Assembly (NCBI GenBank): GCA_028281215.1
Contig: JANQKH010000552.1
Location: 1-13,711, forward strand
Reading direction: 5' to 3'
Source of the DNA: Phycisphaeraceae bacterium
GTDB lineage: Bacteria > Planctomycetota > Phycisphaerae > Phycisphaerales > Phycisphaeraceae
Length of the DNA: 13,711 nt
The position numbers and the translations under genes were made by a program. Shown piece after piece: positions 1-8,100 of the stretch. Under the pieces are notes generated by a model. The model was not told the DNA's origin. It did not search any database and saw only the letters and a program-made list of their open reading frames with translations. Every line of letters starts with the position of its first letter. Position 1 is the stretch's first letter.

Positions 1-323
1 ACGGACAACTCAAAGCCGGCATGAGCGTGACCGCTTCCATTCCAACCAGTGAAAAAAAACCGCACATCACCGTGCCCCGCGACGCCGTGATTCGCTCCGC
101 TGCCGACTCGGTTGTCTGGGCCGTCCTCGACGGCAAGGCGATGCGCATAAGTGTCGACGTGTTGTTCACCGATGGTGATCGCTTCGCCGTTCAAACCGCG
201 AGGCGCAACGCCGGCCCGTCGCTTCAACCAGGCATGCAAGTCGTGATCGAAGGCGGTGAGCGTTTGCTGTTCCCCGGTCAGCCGGTCATTGTCGCGCCGC
301 CGGAGAACACATCGCCCGAGTGA
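1..323 (+). CDS. RND efflux periplasmic adaptor (membrane fusion protein), C-terminal end only
   Basis: This is the 3' end of a gene that begins before the window; the reading frame enters at base 3 and stops with TGA at 321-323. About 106 residues are visible. They begin with a stretch ending L-K-A-G-M-S-V, the usual end of the beta-barrel domain of HlyD/AcrA-type adaptors (L-x-P-G-M-x-V). Next comes I-T-V-P-R-D-A-V-I, the typical entry into the membrane-proximal domain, and near the end L-L-F-P-G-Q-P-V. In the family, this periplasmic protein bridges the inner-membrane RND permease and an outer-membrane channel. The RND permease gene follows 93 bp downstream on the same strand, which supports the call. 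Substrate cannot be told. An ATG at 21 lies inside the conserved domain and is not the true start. Confidence 0.85.
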   Translation, partial: GQLKAGMSVTASIPTSEKKPHITVPRDAVIRSAADSVVWAVLDGKAMRISVDVLFTDGDRFAVQTARRNAGPSLQPGMQVVIEGGERLLFPGQPVIVAPPENTSPE

Positions 324-327
324 CCCT

Positions 328-344
328 TCAGGCAAGGCGCCTGA
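328..344 (+). repeat. Small inverted repeat between adaptor and RND permease genes
   Basis: A perfect 6-bp stem (TCAGGC at 328-333, GCCTGA at 339-344) with a 5-base loop lies just after the adaptor stop codon. No T-run follows, so it does not look like an intrinsic terminator. It could be a processing or mRNA-stability hairpin between two cistrons, or chance. Confidence 0.3.
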
Positions 345-416
345 CATGCGTCCATCCTCAACAAACCCAAACGACAAACGTTTGATTCCTGCACCCCCAA
401 CGACACGCACGCCGCT

Positions 417-3400
417 ATGGACTACATTCGTTTTGCCATCTCCAATCCCGTGAAGGTCACGGTCGGCGTGCTGCTGATTCTGCTGTTCGGTGGGTTGGCG
501 ATCGTCAGCATTCCCATCCAACTCATACCCAATGTCGATTCGCCGGTTATTACGGTGGAAACCGATTGGCGCGGCCGAAGCCCACAGGAAATCGAACGCG
601 AGATTCTTGAGGAGCAGGAAGACAAACTCAAACGCGTATCGAATCTGCGGAAGATGACGGCCGTCGCCCGTCAGGGCAGCGGCGAGATCAAACTCGAATT
701 CTACATCGGCACAAACATCGACCGCGCCCTGCTGGAAGTGTCCGATCGTCTGCGCGAGGTGCCGGACTACCCGGAAGACGTCGATGAGCCGCGCATCAGC
801 GCCGCCGACATTGCCAGCGACAGCCCCATCGCCTGGATGGTGCTGACCAGCGACGATCCCAACTTTGAAATCGAATCGTTGCGCGATCGCATTGAGGAAC
901 GCGTCAAACCCTACCTCGAACGTGTCGAAGGCATCGCGCGGGTCAATGTGTTCGGCGGGCGGGATCGCGAAATGCAGGTCCGCGTCAATCCGGTCCGCAT
1001 CGCCCAGCGCGGCATCACCTTCAACGAAATCCGTGACGCCCTGCGAAGGGAAAATGTCAACGTCTCGGCGGGTGATCTGGCCAACGGTCGCGTCGATGTC
1101 CGCGTGCGCACTGTCGGTCAGTACGAAGACGTGGAAGAGATTCGTAAGACGATCATCAAGTACGACAGCGGAGGACCGGTGCGCATCGAGGACGTCGCCG
1201 ACGTTGAACTGTCGCTTGCCAAGCCCACGCGCCTTGTGCGATCGCGCGGCCGACCCGCCGTCGCCATCAACGCCGTCCGTGAAACCGGCTCCAACGTCAT
1301 CGACGTCATGGACGAACTGAAAAAGCGCATCGACAGCCTCAACGACCCCGAATTCGGTTTACTTAAACAAATGGGGCCGGGCCTTAAAATCGAACAGGTC
1401 TACGACGAAACGGTCTACATCTACGATGCGCTCGACCTTGTGCAAAGCAATGTCATCTTCGGCGGCGCACTGGCGGTCATGATCCTGCTGTTGTTCCTGC
1501 GGTCGGTACGACCGACGCTGGTCGTCGCGTTGGCGATTCCCGTCAGTGTCATCGGCACGTTCCTGGTGATGTTCGGCGCCGGGCGGAACATCAACGTGAT
1601 CAGCCTAGCCGGCCTCGCGTTTGCGGTCGGCATGGTGGTCGACAATGCGATCGTTGTGTTGGAAAACATTGATCGCCACCTCAACCTCGGCAAGAAACCC
1701 CGGCAGGCCGCGTACGACGGCACAAAAGAAGTGTGGGGCGCCATCCTGGCGTCTACGCTTACCACGCTGGCGGTGTTCATCCCCGTGCTCACCGTACAAG
1801 AGGAAGCGGGTCAGTTGTTCCGTGACATCGCTTTGGCGATTTGCGCCGCAGTCACGCTGTCGTTGATCGTGTCCATCACGGTGATCCCCACCGCGACGGC
1901 GCGCTTCCTGCGCGCCAAGAAGGAAAAACCATCCAAGGCCGCCCAGGCCGTCGGTTCTCTCTTCGGCCTGACCACCGTGCTCGACGGCGTCGCGCGCGGG
2001 TTCGCCGGCATGATTCACAAACTCGCCGGCCGCAACATGCCTGCGTTTGCCGCTCGTCTCGGTGTCATCGCACTGTTCATCGGCGCGGCCGTCCTGATCG
2101 CCAGTTTCCTCAAACCGCCTGCCGCCTACCTGCCCGCGGGCAACCGTAACCTTGTGATTGGCATCATGTTTGCGCCGCCGTCGTACAGCATGGAGCAGAA
2201 CCGCAAGATCGGTCTGCATGTCGAAAAGCAGGCTGCGCCATTCTGGGCGTTTGACGGTCAGGTGAAAGAGCCCGACAACCTGCCCGACGTGATTCATCCG
2301 CAAACGGGTGAGAAACTGAACGTCCCGCCGATCGAAAACTTTTTCTTCGTGGTGCGTCGCGGCACGATTTTCATGGGCGCCGCCAGCGCCGACAAAGGCA
2401 ATGTTAAACCATTGGAAACGCTGCTCACCAACGCGATGGGCACAGTGCCGGGCACGTTTGGCATTGCGAATCAACGTTCCATTTTCAGCCGCGGACTGGG
2501 TGGTTCGAACACGGTCGGCATCGAAGTGACCGGTGAAAACTTGCAGGATTTACGCGCCAGCGCCAGTGCGCTGTATGGCGCTCTGGTAGGAAAGTACGGC
2601 CGACGCAATGTTCGGCCGACGCCGTCCAACTTCGCACTACCGGGGCCGGAACTACGTTTCCGGATCGACCGTGTGCGCGCCGCGGACGTGGGGGTTGACG
2701 TCGCCTCACTCGGCCTTGCCATTCAATCGCTCGTCGACGGTGCGTTCGTCGGCGACTTCCGCATCGACGGTGAAACCATTGATCTCATGCTCGTGCGCGA
2801 TCCTGACATGCCGCTCAAACCAGAAGACGTGCATGCGATCCCCGTGGCGTACCGCACACCCAATGGTCAGCAGGGAACGGTTGACCTGCAAACTGTCGCC
2901 CGACTCGAATGGTCCGACGCGCCACAGGAAATCCAACGCATCGAGGAAGACCGCGCGATCAGTTTCGCCATCACGCCGTCGAGCGATATACCGCTCGAAC
3001 AGGCCACCAACGACGTGCTCGACCTGATCAAAGGTATGCAACAGTCCGGCGCGATCCTGCCCGGCGTCGGCGTCAATCCGCCGGCAGACACCGCTGATAA
3101 ACTCATTCAGGTACGCAAAGCAATGATCGGTGACTGGACCGGCGAATCATCGTTCCTCGGCAGTTTTGCATCGAGCCGACTCTTCCTTGCGCTGCTGATT
3201 ACCTACCTGCTGATGGCGGCATTGTTTGAAAGCTTTGTCTATCCGTTCGTGATCATGTTCAGCGTGCCGCTCGCCGCCGCAGGTGGGTTCCTCGGGTTGT
3301 ACATCGTGAACCGGATTGATCCGAGCCAACAGCTTGACGTGCTAACGATGCTTGGCTTCGTGATTCTCATCGGCATCGTGGTCAACAACGCGATTCTGAT

Positions 3401-3791
3401 CGTGCACCAGGCGCTCAACTTCATGCGCGGCGAAGGGCAGGGTGTCGGCAGTCACGAAGCGGGCGAAAAACTCGACGCCCGCGAAGCCATTCGCGAAGCC
3501 GTCCGCACCCGTGTGCGGCCGATTCTCATGACGACCATGACCAGCGTTTTCGGCATGCTGCCGCTGGTGCTCAGCCGATTCGTCAACTTCTTCGGTGAAA
3601 CCAACTCCGGTAGCGAACTCTACACCGGTCTCGGTAGCGTGGTCATCGGCGGCCTGATCGTCTCCACCTTCTTCACGCTCATCGTCGTGCCGCTGGTATT
3701 CAGCATCACACTCGATATCCAGGCTGGGTTACGCAAGGTGTTCAAACGTGAATCGCCGGATGAGATTGTGATCAAGCCGGCGGTAGAGTGA
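417..3791 (+). CDS. RND-family efflux permease (AcrB/HAE-1-like)
   Basis: This 1124-residue inner-membrane protein has the full RND permease pattern and is somewhat longer than AcrB (about 1050). It opens with a cytoplasmic turn and first TM (about residues 9-31) and F/I-P-I-Q-L-I-P-N-V-D. A periplasmic porter region follows, then a TM block (about 340-560), a second periplasmic region and a second TM block (about 930-1105). The TM4 motif G-M-V-V-D-N-A-I-V-V-L-E-N places D409 where AcrB has D407, but N410 replaces AcrB D408. In TM10 the motif V-V-N-N-A-I-L-I-V places N990 where AcrB has the relay lysine K940. The family exports drugs, lipids or other compounds using an ion gradient. An adaptor gene lies 93 bp upstream, and no outer-membrane channel gene is visible. 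There is no good Shine-Dalgarno site before the ATG, but the conserved N-terminus fits this start. It converges with the next gene, 26 bp away, with no terminator hairpin seen between them. Confidence 0.95.
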   Translation: MDYIRFAISNPVKVTVGVLLILLFGGLAIVSIPIQLIPNVDSPVITVETDWRGRSPQEIEREILEEQEDKLKRVSNLRKMTAVARQGSGEIKLEFYIGTNIDRALLEVSDRLREVPDYPEDVDEPRISAADIASDSPIAWMVLTSDDPNFEIESLRDRIEERVKPYLERVEGIARVNVFGGRDREMQVRVNPVRIAQRGITFNEIRDALRRENVNVSAGDLANGRVDVRVRTVGQYEDVEEIRKTIIKYDSGGPVRIEDVADVELSLAKPTRLVRSRGRPAVAINAVRETGSNVIDVMDELKKRIDSLNDPEFGLLKQMGPGLKIEQVYDETVYIYDALDLVQSNVIFGGALAVMILLLFLRSVRPTLVVALAIPVSVIGTFLVMFGAGRNINVISLAGLAFAVGMVVDNAIVVLENIDRHLNLGKKPRQAAYDGTKEVWGAILASTLTTLAVFIPVLTVQEEAGQLFRDIALAICAAVTLSLIVSITVIPTATARFLRAKKEKPSKAAQAVGSLFGLTTVLDGVARGFAGMIHKLAGRNMPAFAARLGVIALFIGAAVLIASFLKPPAAYLPAGNRNLVIGIMFAPPSYSMEQNRKIGLHVEKQAAPFWAFDGQVKEPDNLPDVIHPQTGEKLNVPPIENFFFVVRRGTIFMGAASADKGNVKPLETLLTNAMGTVPGTFGIANQRSIFSRGLGGSNTVGIEVTGENLQDLRASASALYGALVGKYGRRNVRPTPSNFALPGPELRFRIDRVRAADVGVDVASLGLAIQSLVDGAFVGDFRIDGETIDLMLVRDPDMPLKPEDVHAIPVAYRTPNGQQGTVDLQTVARLEWSDAPQEIQRIEEDRAISFAITPSSDIPLEQATNDVLDLIKGMQQSGAILPGVGVNPPADTADKLIQVRKAMIGDWTGESSFLGSFASSRLFLALLITYLLMAALFESFVYPFVIMFSVPLAAAGGFLGLYIVNRIDPSQQLDVLTMLGFVILIGIVVNNAILIVHQALNFMRGEGQGVGSHEAGEKLDAREAIREAVRTRVRPILMTTMTSVFGMLPLVLSRFVNFFGETNSGSELYTGLGSVVIGGLIVSTFFTLIVVPLVFSITLDIQAGLRKVFKRESPDEIVIKPAVE

Positions 3792-3817
3792 GTACCCACA
3801 ACGAATGTTATCGACGG

Positions 3818-5278
3818 TCACAAAAACAACGCCAACAACACCTGATACCCCACCAACAGCAACACAATACAGATCAGCGACACCAACCCGCCCGAGCGAA
3901 TCAGCGCCAGGGCGGGAATCTTGCCGGTCGCGAAAGCGATCGCGTTCGGCGGGGTGGAGACCGGCATCGCCATCGCGAAGGAGCACGCCAGCGCGCACAG
4001 GATCGTCAGGTGCACGCCGATGTTCTGCGAACCCGCTGCTGTTCCGATCGCCATCACCGTCGGCACCAACACGTTGGCCGTGGCTGTGTTGCTCATAAAG
4101 GTGGACATCACGACGGACAGCACGACCACCAATGAAGTTAACACAAAGCCTTGGCTCGCCCAGTCGGGCAGCAGGCCGAACGCGCCGGCGATGAAGTCGA
4201 TCACGCCGGTCTCTTCCATCGCCAGGCCGAGCGACAGTCCGCCCCACATCAGGATCAGCACGTTCCAGTCGATGCGGTCCACATCAAACTTATCGAGTAC
4301 GCCGAGCGCCGTCAGGGCCGCCGCGGCAAGGAGCGCAACCGCAGCGGACGACAGTCCGATGCCAAGGATGGCGGAGAACACCCACAGAAAAATCGCGGTG
4401 CTCAGGATGATCATCGTCATCCAGCCTTTAAACGAGATCTTCTTCGTCGGCCGCTCCAGTTCCGGCATGGGTGTGCTTTTGTCAAACGGGAACAGGATCA
4501 GCAGCAGCCAGCCGGCGACGAACATGAGCAGCGCCGCCAGCGGCAGCGCCATCACCATCCAGTCGAGGAACGTGATCTCCACGCCGGTCGAGCGGAGGAA
4601 CGACATCGCCACCGCGTTGGGTGGCGTGCCGATCGGTGTGCCGATGCCGCCGATGTTCGCGCCGAACGGGACGGCCAGAATCACCGCACGGTGAAATTTG
4701 TCCTCGGGAGGCAGGTTCCGAATCAGCGGCCCGATGATGGCGAGCATCATCACCGTCGTCGCCGTGTTGCTCATCCACATCGAGAAGAACCCACTGATGC
4801 CCATCACGCCGAAGATGAGCAGCATGGGGCTCTTCGAGAACGGGCGCAACAGGCGGGAAGCGATCGCCTTGTCGAGGCCGTGTTTCGTCACGGCCGCCGA
4901 CAGCAGGAAGCCGCCCATGAAGAGAATGATGATGCCGCTGGAGAACGATTCGAGGAACTTGGTGTAGCTGATGGACACGCCTTCGGGCAACGGGTCCACG
5001 GTGGGAAAGACCAGCGGCAGTTTGCTCGCCATGCCGCCTTTGTCAGCAAGGAATAAGATTTCCAGACCGATGATGCACAACGATGTGGCAAACAGGGGAA
5101 TAACTTCCGTCGCCCAAAAGATGACGGCAACGGCAAAGATCGCGCACGTCCGCCGCGCCAGCTCGTTGAGCACGATCGCGTTGCCGTCCGTGCCGATCTG
5201 TCGCGGCAGCAGGTAATACACCACCACGGCTGTAATTAATGAGAGCAGGAGAATCCAGAATCGACGGTGGTTGGACAT
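3818..5278 (-). CDS. DASS/SLC13-family anion transporter
   Basis: This 486-residue polytopic membrane protein belongs to the divalent anion:Na+ symporter family (VcINDY, SdcS, SLC13). Both internal repeats carry the family's substrate/sodium motif: S170-N171-T172 followed by A-T, and S396-N397-T398 followed by A-T. Each repeat also has its matching T-P-P-N loop (I-G-T-P-P-N-A-V-A at 216-224 and S-T-P-P-N-A-I-A at 441-448). The length is normal for the family. Known members import dicarboxylates such as succinate or, in animals, sulfate; the sequence does not settle which. It lies downstream of a secreted sulfatase on the same strand, with a 186-bp gap, so a shared role in anion use is possible but unproven. 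There is no clear Shine-Dalgarno site before the ATG at 5276-5278. Confidence 0.92.
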   Translation of the reverse strand: MSNHRRFWILLLSLITAVVVYYLLPRQIGTDGNAIVLNELARRTCAIFAVAVIFWATEVIPLFATSLCIIGLEILFLADKGGMASKLPLVFPTVDPLPEGVSISYTKFLESFSSGIIILFMGGFLLSAAVTKHGLDKAIASRLLRPFSKSPMLLIFGVMGISGFFSMWMSNTATTVMMLAIIGPLIRNLPPEDKFHRAVILAVPFGANIGGIGTPIGTPPNAVAMSFLRSTGVEITFLDWMVMALPLAALLMFVAGWLLLILFPFDKSTPMPELERPTKKISFKGWMTMIILSTAIFLWVFSAILGIGLSSAAVALLAAAALTALGVLDKFDVDRIDWNVLILMWGGLSLGLAMEETGVIDFIAGAFGLLPDWASQGFVLTSLVVVLSVVMSTFMSNTATANVLVPTVMAIGTAAGSQNIGVHLTILCALACSFAMAMPVSTPPNAIAFATGKIPALALIRSGGLVSLICIVLLLVGYQVLLALFL

Positions 5279-5341
5279 GGGGGTGGTATCGCGGGCTGTG
5301 ATGAATCCGTCAAGTGCGCCGCGTTAAAACGACGTTCAGGC

Positions 5342-5364
5342 GCACCGGCGCTTTATGCTGGTGC
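5342..5364. repeat. Imperfect hairpin in sulfatase-transporter gap
   Basis: GCACCGGC (5342-5349) can pair with GCTGGTGC (5357-5364), including one G-U pair, around a 7-base loop. It lies about 100 bases after the sulfatase stop, in the 186-bp gap before the DASS transporter. It has no adjoining T-run in either direction, so a terminator role is weak. Nothing else recognisable was seen in 5279-5464. Confidence 0.25.
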
Positions 5365-5464
5365 AAAGTTGATACCAGCGTGATAGGGGAATCACCGGCG
5401 AATGCGTGCGCCTAGCGCGACAGCGAATTCGGAACGCCTTGAAAGGAAGTGTGCGGTCGCCGAC

Positions 5465-7048
5465 TCAAGGTGCGCTGCGACCACTGCTTTTGAACGATTC
5501 CAATTTTGCCTTCAATGAAGCGGCGATGTCCGGATGTTTCGCCACGAGGTTGTTCGTCTCACCGGGATCCGTTTTGAGGTTGTAGAGTTGACCCGGCGTG
5601 TCCGGGGCGTTGTCCTTGATGATGAAAGGTCTGAGGCGGGCGTTGCGTTCGTAGCGGTTGCCGCCGGAGCCTTTGTGGTCGAGGTATTTCCACTCGCCGT
5701 CGCGGATCGCCAGCGCGAGGCTGATGGTTTGGGTAAGCAGGTAGCGGCGAACCGGTTTGTCGGTTTTGCCCAACAGGACGGGCAGCATGTTGTAGCTGTC
5801 CTCTCCTGCGTCGGGCGGCAGTTTGGTGTTTACAATCGCGGCACACGTGGCCATCACGTCAGTCAGGCTGGTCATCTGATCGGTGACGCTGCCGGCTTTT
5901 ACTTTGCCCGGCCATCGGACAATCATTGGGACGCGATGACCACCTTCCCATTGGTCGCGTTTCACGCCACGCCAAGGTCGAGCGCCGTCATGTTCGTAAT
6001 CCTTGCGCATATGCACGACGGAGGTCACTTCCGGCCCGTTGTCGCTGGAAAAAATCACGAGTGTGTTGTCCGCCAGATTGAGTTCGTCCAGCGTTTTCAT
6101 CAGTTCGCCGACGACGTAATCCATCTCGTGAATGAAATCGCCGTGTGGGCCGGCTTTGGTCTTGCCCTTGAACCGGTCTGCGGGAAACGACGGCAGGTGC
6201 ACCGCCTGCATTGAATGGAACAGGAAGAACGGCTTGTCCTTGTTCTTCTTGACGTGGTCGCGCAGGAACTGTTGTGACTTTTTGAGGAAGACAAGGTCGA
6301 CTTCTTCGAGGTCGAAGTCCGGCGCGATCATGCCGCCGCGGTTGTCGTAAGCATATGGATGCTTGGGCAACGGCTTGCGATCGAGTTGCTTGGTCGGCGG
6401 CACGGGTACGCGGCACTGATCGATGTACGCGTAAAGCCAGTCGGTGGTCGGGCAGCAGGCGGTGCCGAAGAAGCGATCGAAGCCGCGATGGATCGGCCCG
6501 TCGGGAATGGGTTTGGTAAAGTCGGTCAATTGCACTTTGGCGAGCGCGGGACCGCCATCGCGCCAATCTTTGGGCCGCACGGCGGGTACCTTCGCTTCGT
6601 AGGAAGGCTTGCCATCCTTGGTAAGAAACGTCATGCCGACATGCCACTTACCGATGCATGCGGTGGTATACCCCTGATCACGCAACATCTGCGGCAGTGT
6701 GAGACGGCCTTTCTCAATCAACGCCGGTCCTCCAACGCCGACGAACACACCACGGTAACCCGTGCGAAAACACATACGGCCGGTCAACACGCTGTAGCGC
6801 GAAGGCGTACAAACGGTCGACGGACTGTGCGCATCAGTGAAGCGCATGCCTTGTTTGGCGAGTTTGTCAAGGTGCGGCGTTTGAACCTTCGACTCGGGAT
6901 TGTAGCAACTGACGTCGCCATAGCCGAGATCGTCGGTGAGAATGAAAAGAATATTGGGTTTGTCAGCCGCGACGGCGAGGGAAAACCGTTGTCCCCACAT
7001 GACGGCAACCGCAACGATGAGGCTTAAAAGATAATACGTTGGCTTCAT
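5465..7048 (-). CDS. Secreted sulfatase, arylsulfatase family (S1-type, Cys-type formylglycine)
   Basis: This 527-residue protein hydrolyses sulfate esters. The N-terminus is a Sec signal peptide (hydrophobic residues 7-17, A-V-A-A/D cleavage near 28), so it acts in the periplasm or outside the cell. Right after it comes N-I-L-F-I-L-T-D-D-L-G-Y-G-D, giving metal ligands D39 and D40. The sulfatase signature C80-T-P-S-R84 is intact, so C80 should be converted to formylglycine by a maturase not in this window. G-K134-W-H136-V-G supplies the expected active-site Lys and His, and S-S-D336-N337-G-P-E the other metal ligands. The C-terminal part has the usual L-Y-N-L-K-T-D-P-G-E-T-N-N-L motif of the family. 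Length is typical. The natural substrate (sulfated sugar or aryl sulfate) cannot be read from the sequence. A 9-bp inverted repeat covers the start region. Confidence 0.95.
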   Translation of the reverse strand: MKPTYYLLSLIVAVAVMWGQRFSLAVAADKPNILFILTDDLGYGDVSCYNPESKVQTPHLDKLAKQGMRFTDAHSPSTVCTPSRYSVLTGRMCFRTGYRGVFVGVGGPALIEKGRLTLPQMLRDQGYTTACIGKWHVGMTFLTKDGKPSYEAKVPAVRPKDWRDGGPALAKVQLTDFTKPIPDGPIHRGFDRFFGTACCPTTDWLYAYIDQCRVPVPPTKQLDRKPLPKHPYAYDNRGGMIAPDFDLEEVDLVFLKKSQQFLRDHVKKNKDKPFFLFHSMQAVHLPSFPADRFKGKTKAGPHGDFIHEMDYVVGELMKTLDELNLADNTLVIFSSDNGPEVTSVVHMRKDYEHDGARPWRGVKRDQWEGGHRVPMIVRWPGKVKAGSVTDQMTSLTDVMATCAAIVNTKLPPDAGEDSYNMLPVLLGKTDKPVRRYLLTQTISLALAIRDGEWKYLDHKGSGGNRYERNARLRPFIIKDNAPDTPGQLYNLKTDPGETNNLVAKHPDIAASLKAKLESFKSSGRSAP

Positions 7049-7080
7049 ATTGATCTCGATTCAGTAAAACAAGATCAATA
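7048..7080 (-). promoter_or_regulatory. 9-bp inverted repeat over the sulfatase translation start
   Basis: TATTGATCT (7048-7056) and AGATCAATA (7072-7080) are perfect inverted copies separated by 15 bases. On the minus strand the repeat ends at the A of the sulfatase ATG. The proximal arm holds the only weak Shine-Dalgarno-like bases (GAG partly, then ATCAAT). It could act as an operator or as an RNA hairpin that hides the start; which one is not decided by sequence. Confidence 0.45.
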
Positions 7081-7145
7081 GTGTACGTGCGTCGCCGATG
7101 GACGCGAACGTCAATCAGCCGGTGCAATTCGACAGACCTGTCATG

Positions 7146-8000
7146 TCAAGGCTGCCACAACAACGCAACGGGGAAGCCGGCAGGCAGCTTGTAATCCGGG
7201 TTGGGAATCTCGAACACGCACAGGTGGGTATCGCTGGCCGGGTCGTCCAACGGACGGATGATGGTGAGTTTGGCTTTGAGGTGGCCGTAGTCGCGCTTGA
7301 TCGGAACGAGGGTGTATTCCTCGCCTTCCTTAAGTTGATCGCGAAGCCAGACGGGCAGGCTGATGCGCGCTTCCAAGGTTTGCAGGTTCGCCAGCGACAT
7401 GATGTGATCGTTGCGCGCGAGGCTTGCGCCGGCTTCGGCGAGTTGATCGATGACCGTTGCGTCGAACGGCGCTTTGATCTGATAGCGAAGCAGCCTTTCC
7501 TGCTCGAGTTTCAATGTGGCGGCGTTGAGTTGACCCTGCTCCTTGGCGCGTTGGAGTTCGGCTTCGCGCTGTTTCTGAATCACTTTGGCCTGGCGAAGTT
7601 CCTTCTCGTTGCCGGCGCCCTGGGCTTTCAGGTCGATCAGGTTTTGAACTTCCAACTTCGCGTCTTCGAGGGCGACCTCGGCGATCTTCAAGGCTGCTGT
7701 GCTTTCAGCCGTGAGTTTGGCGCCTTCCACGACGAGCCGCTGAATGGCGTCATCCATTTGAGCGACGAGTTCGCCTTCCTTGATCCGATCGCCTTCCTTA
7801 AACTTCACCGATTCGAGAATGCTATCGATCGGCGCAACGAGCACGATCTGTTTGCTCGGCGTCACGATGCCGTGATAACGCGGATCGTCCACGGACAACG
7901 AGCGCTGGGGGTTGGCGTTCTGGGCAATCGCGTCAAACCGTCCGGCGGCGAGCAGAACGACGGCTGTCACAAACATAGAAAGGGCGATTTTGGTTTTCAT
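7146..8000 (-). CDS. HlyD-like periplasmic adaptor, orphan and short
   Basis: The 284-residue protein starts at the ATG at 7998-8000. An upstream in-frame start at 8138 would overlap trpD and lacks a signal peptide, while this ATG has a strong GAGGTGA site. It opens with a signal peptide (hydrophobic 6-19, A-I-A/Q near 26). Then come half a lipoyl/barrel-sandwich domain (about 44-82: G-I-V-T-P, V-K-F-K-E-G-D-R-I-K-E-G), an alpha-helical hairpin rich in E, K, A and Q (about 84-171), the second lipoyl half (I-K-A-P-F-D-A-T-V, then A-G-A-S-L), and a beta-barrel ending P-A-G-F-P-V-A-L. The protein ends there, so the membrane-proximal domain of full RND adaptors is missing. No permease or outer-membrane channel adjoins it. 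It probably serves as a periplasmic adaptor for a transporter encoded elsewhere. On the minus strand TACAAT (8073-8078) is a possible -10 box. Confidence 0.85.
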   Translation of the reverse strand: MKTKIALSMFVTAVVLLAAGRFDAIAQNANPQRSLSVDDPRYHGIVTPSKQIVLVAPIDSILESVKFKEGDRIKEGELVAQMDDAIQRLVVEGAKLTAESTAALKIAEVALEDAKLEVQNLIDLKAQGAGNEKELRQAKVIQKQREAELQRAKEQGQLNAATLKLEQERLLRYQIKAPFDATVIDQLAEAGASLARNDHIMSLANLQTLEARISLPVWLRDQLKEGEEYTLVPIKRDYGHLKAKLTIIRPLDDPASDTHLCVFEIPNPDYKLPAGFPVALLWQP

Positions 8001-8004
8001 CGTC

Positions 8005-8011
8005 TCACCTC
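8005..8011 (-). promoter_or_regulatory. Ribosome binding site fixing the orphan adaptor start
   Basis: Read on the minus strand, GAGGTGA lies 4 bases before the ATG at 8000. It is the strongest such site among the minus-strand genes and selects the 284-residue form over the 330-residue reading frame. Confidence 0.7.
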
Positions 8012-8100
8012 GTTGGAACCGGACCGTTACTGGACTATCGGCTGGATGGGCCGGGTAAATGACCGCGATAGCATTGTAGCCCGATGGATCAGCGCGCGCA

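Noticed and set aside
1605..2474. 289-residue open frame on the minus strand inside the RND permease gene
   Set aside because: Antisense to a strongly conserved RND coding region; its composition (R, G, H, D rich, no motif) is that of a shadow frame in GC-rich DNA.
3792..3817. Search for a shared terminator between the converging RND and DASS genes
   Set aside because: No inverted repeat or T-run was found in the 26-base gap.
4151..5056. 301-residue open frame on the plus strand
   Set aside because: Antisense to the DASS transporter, whose SNT and TPPN motifs prove the minus-strand frame; the translation is R, H, Q and E rich without a fold signal.
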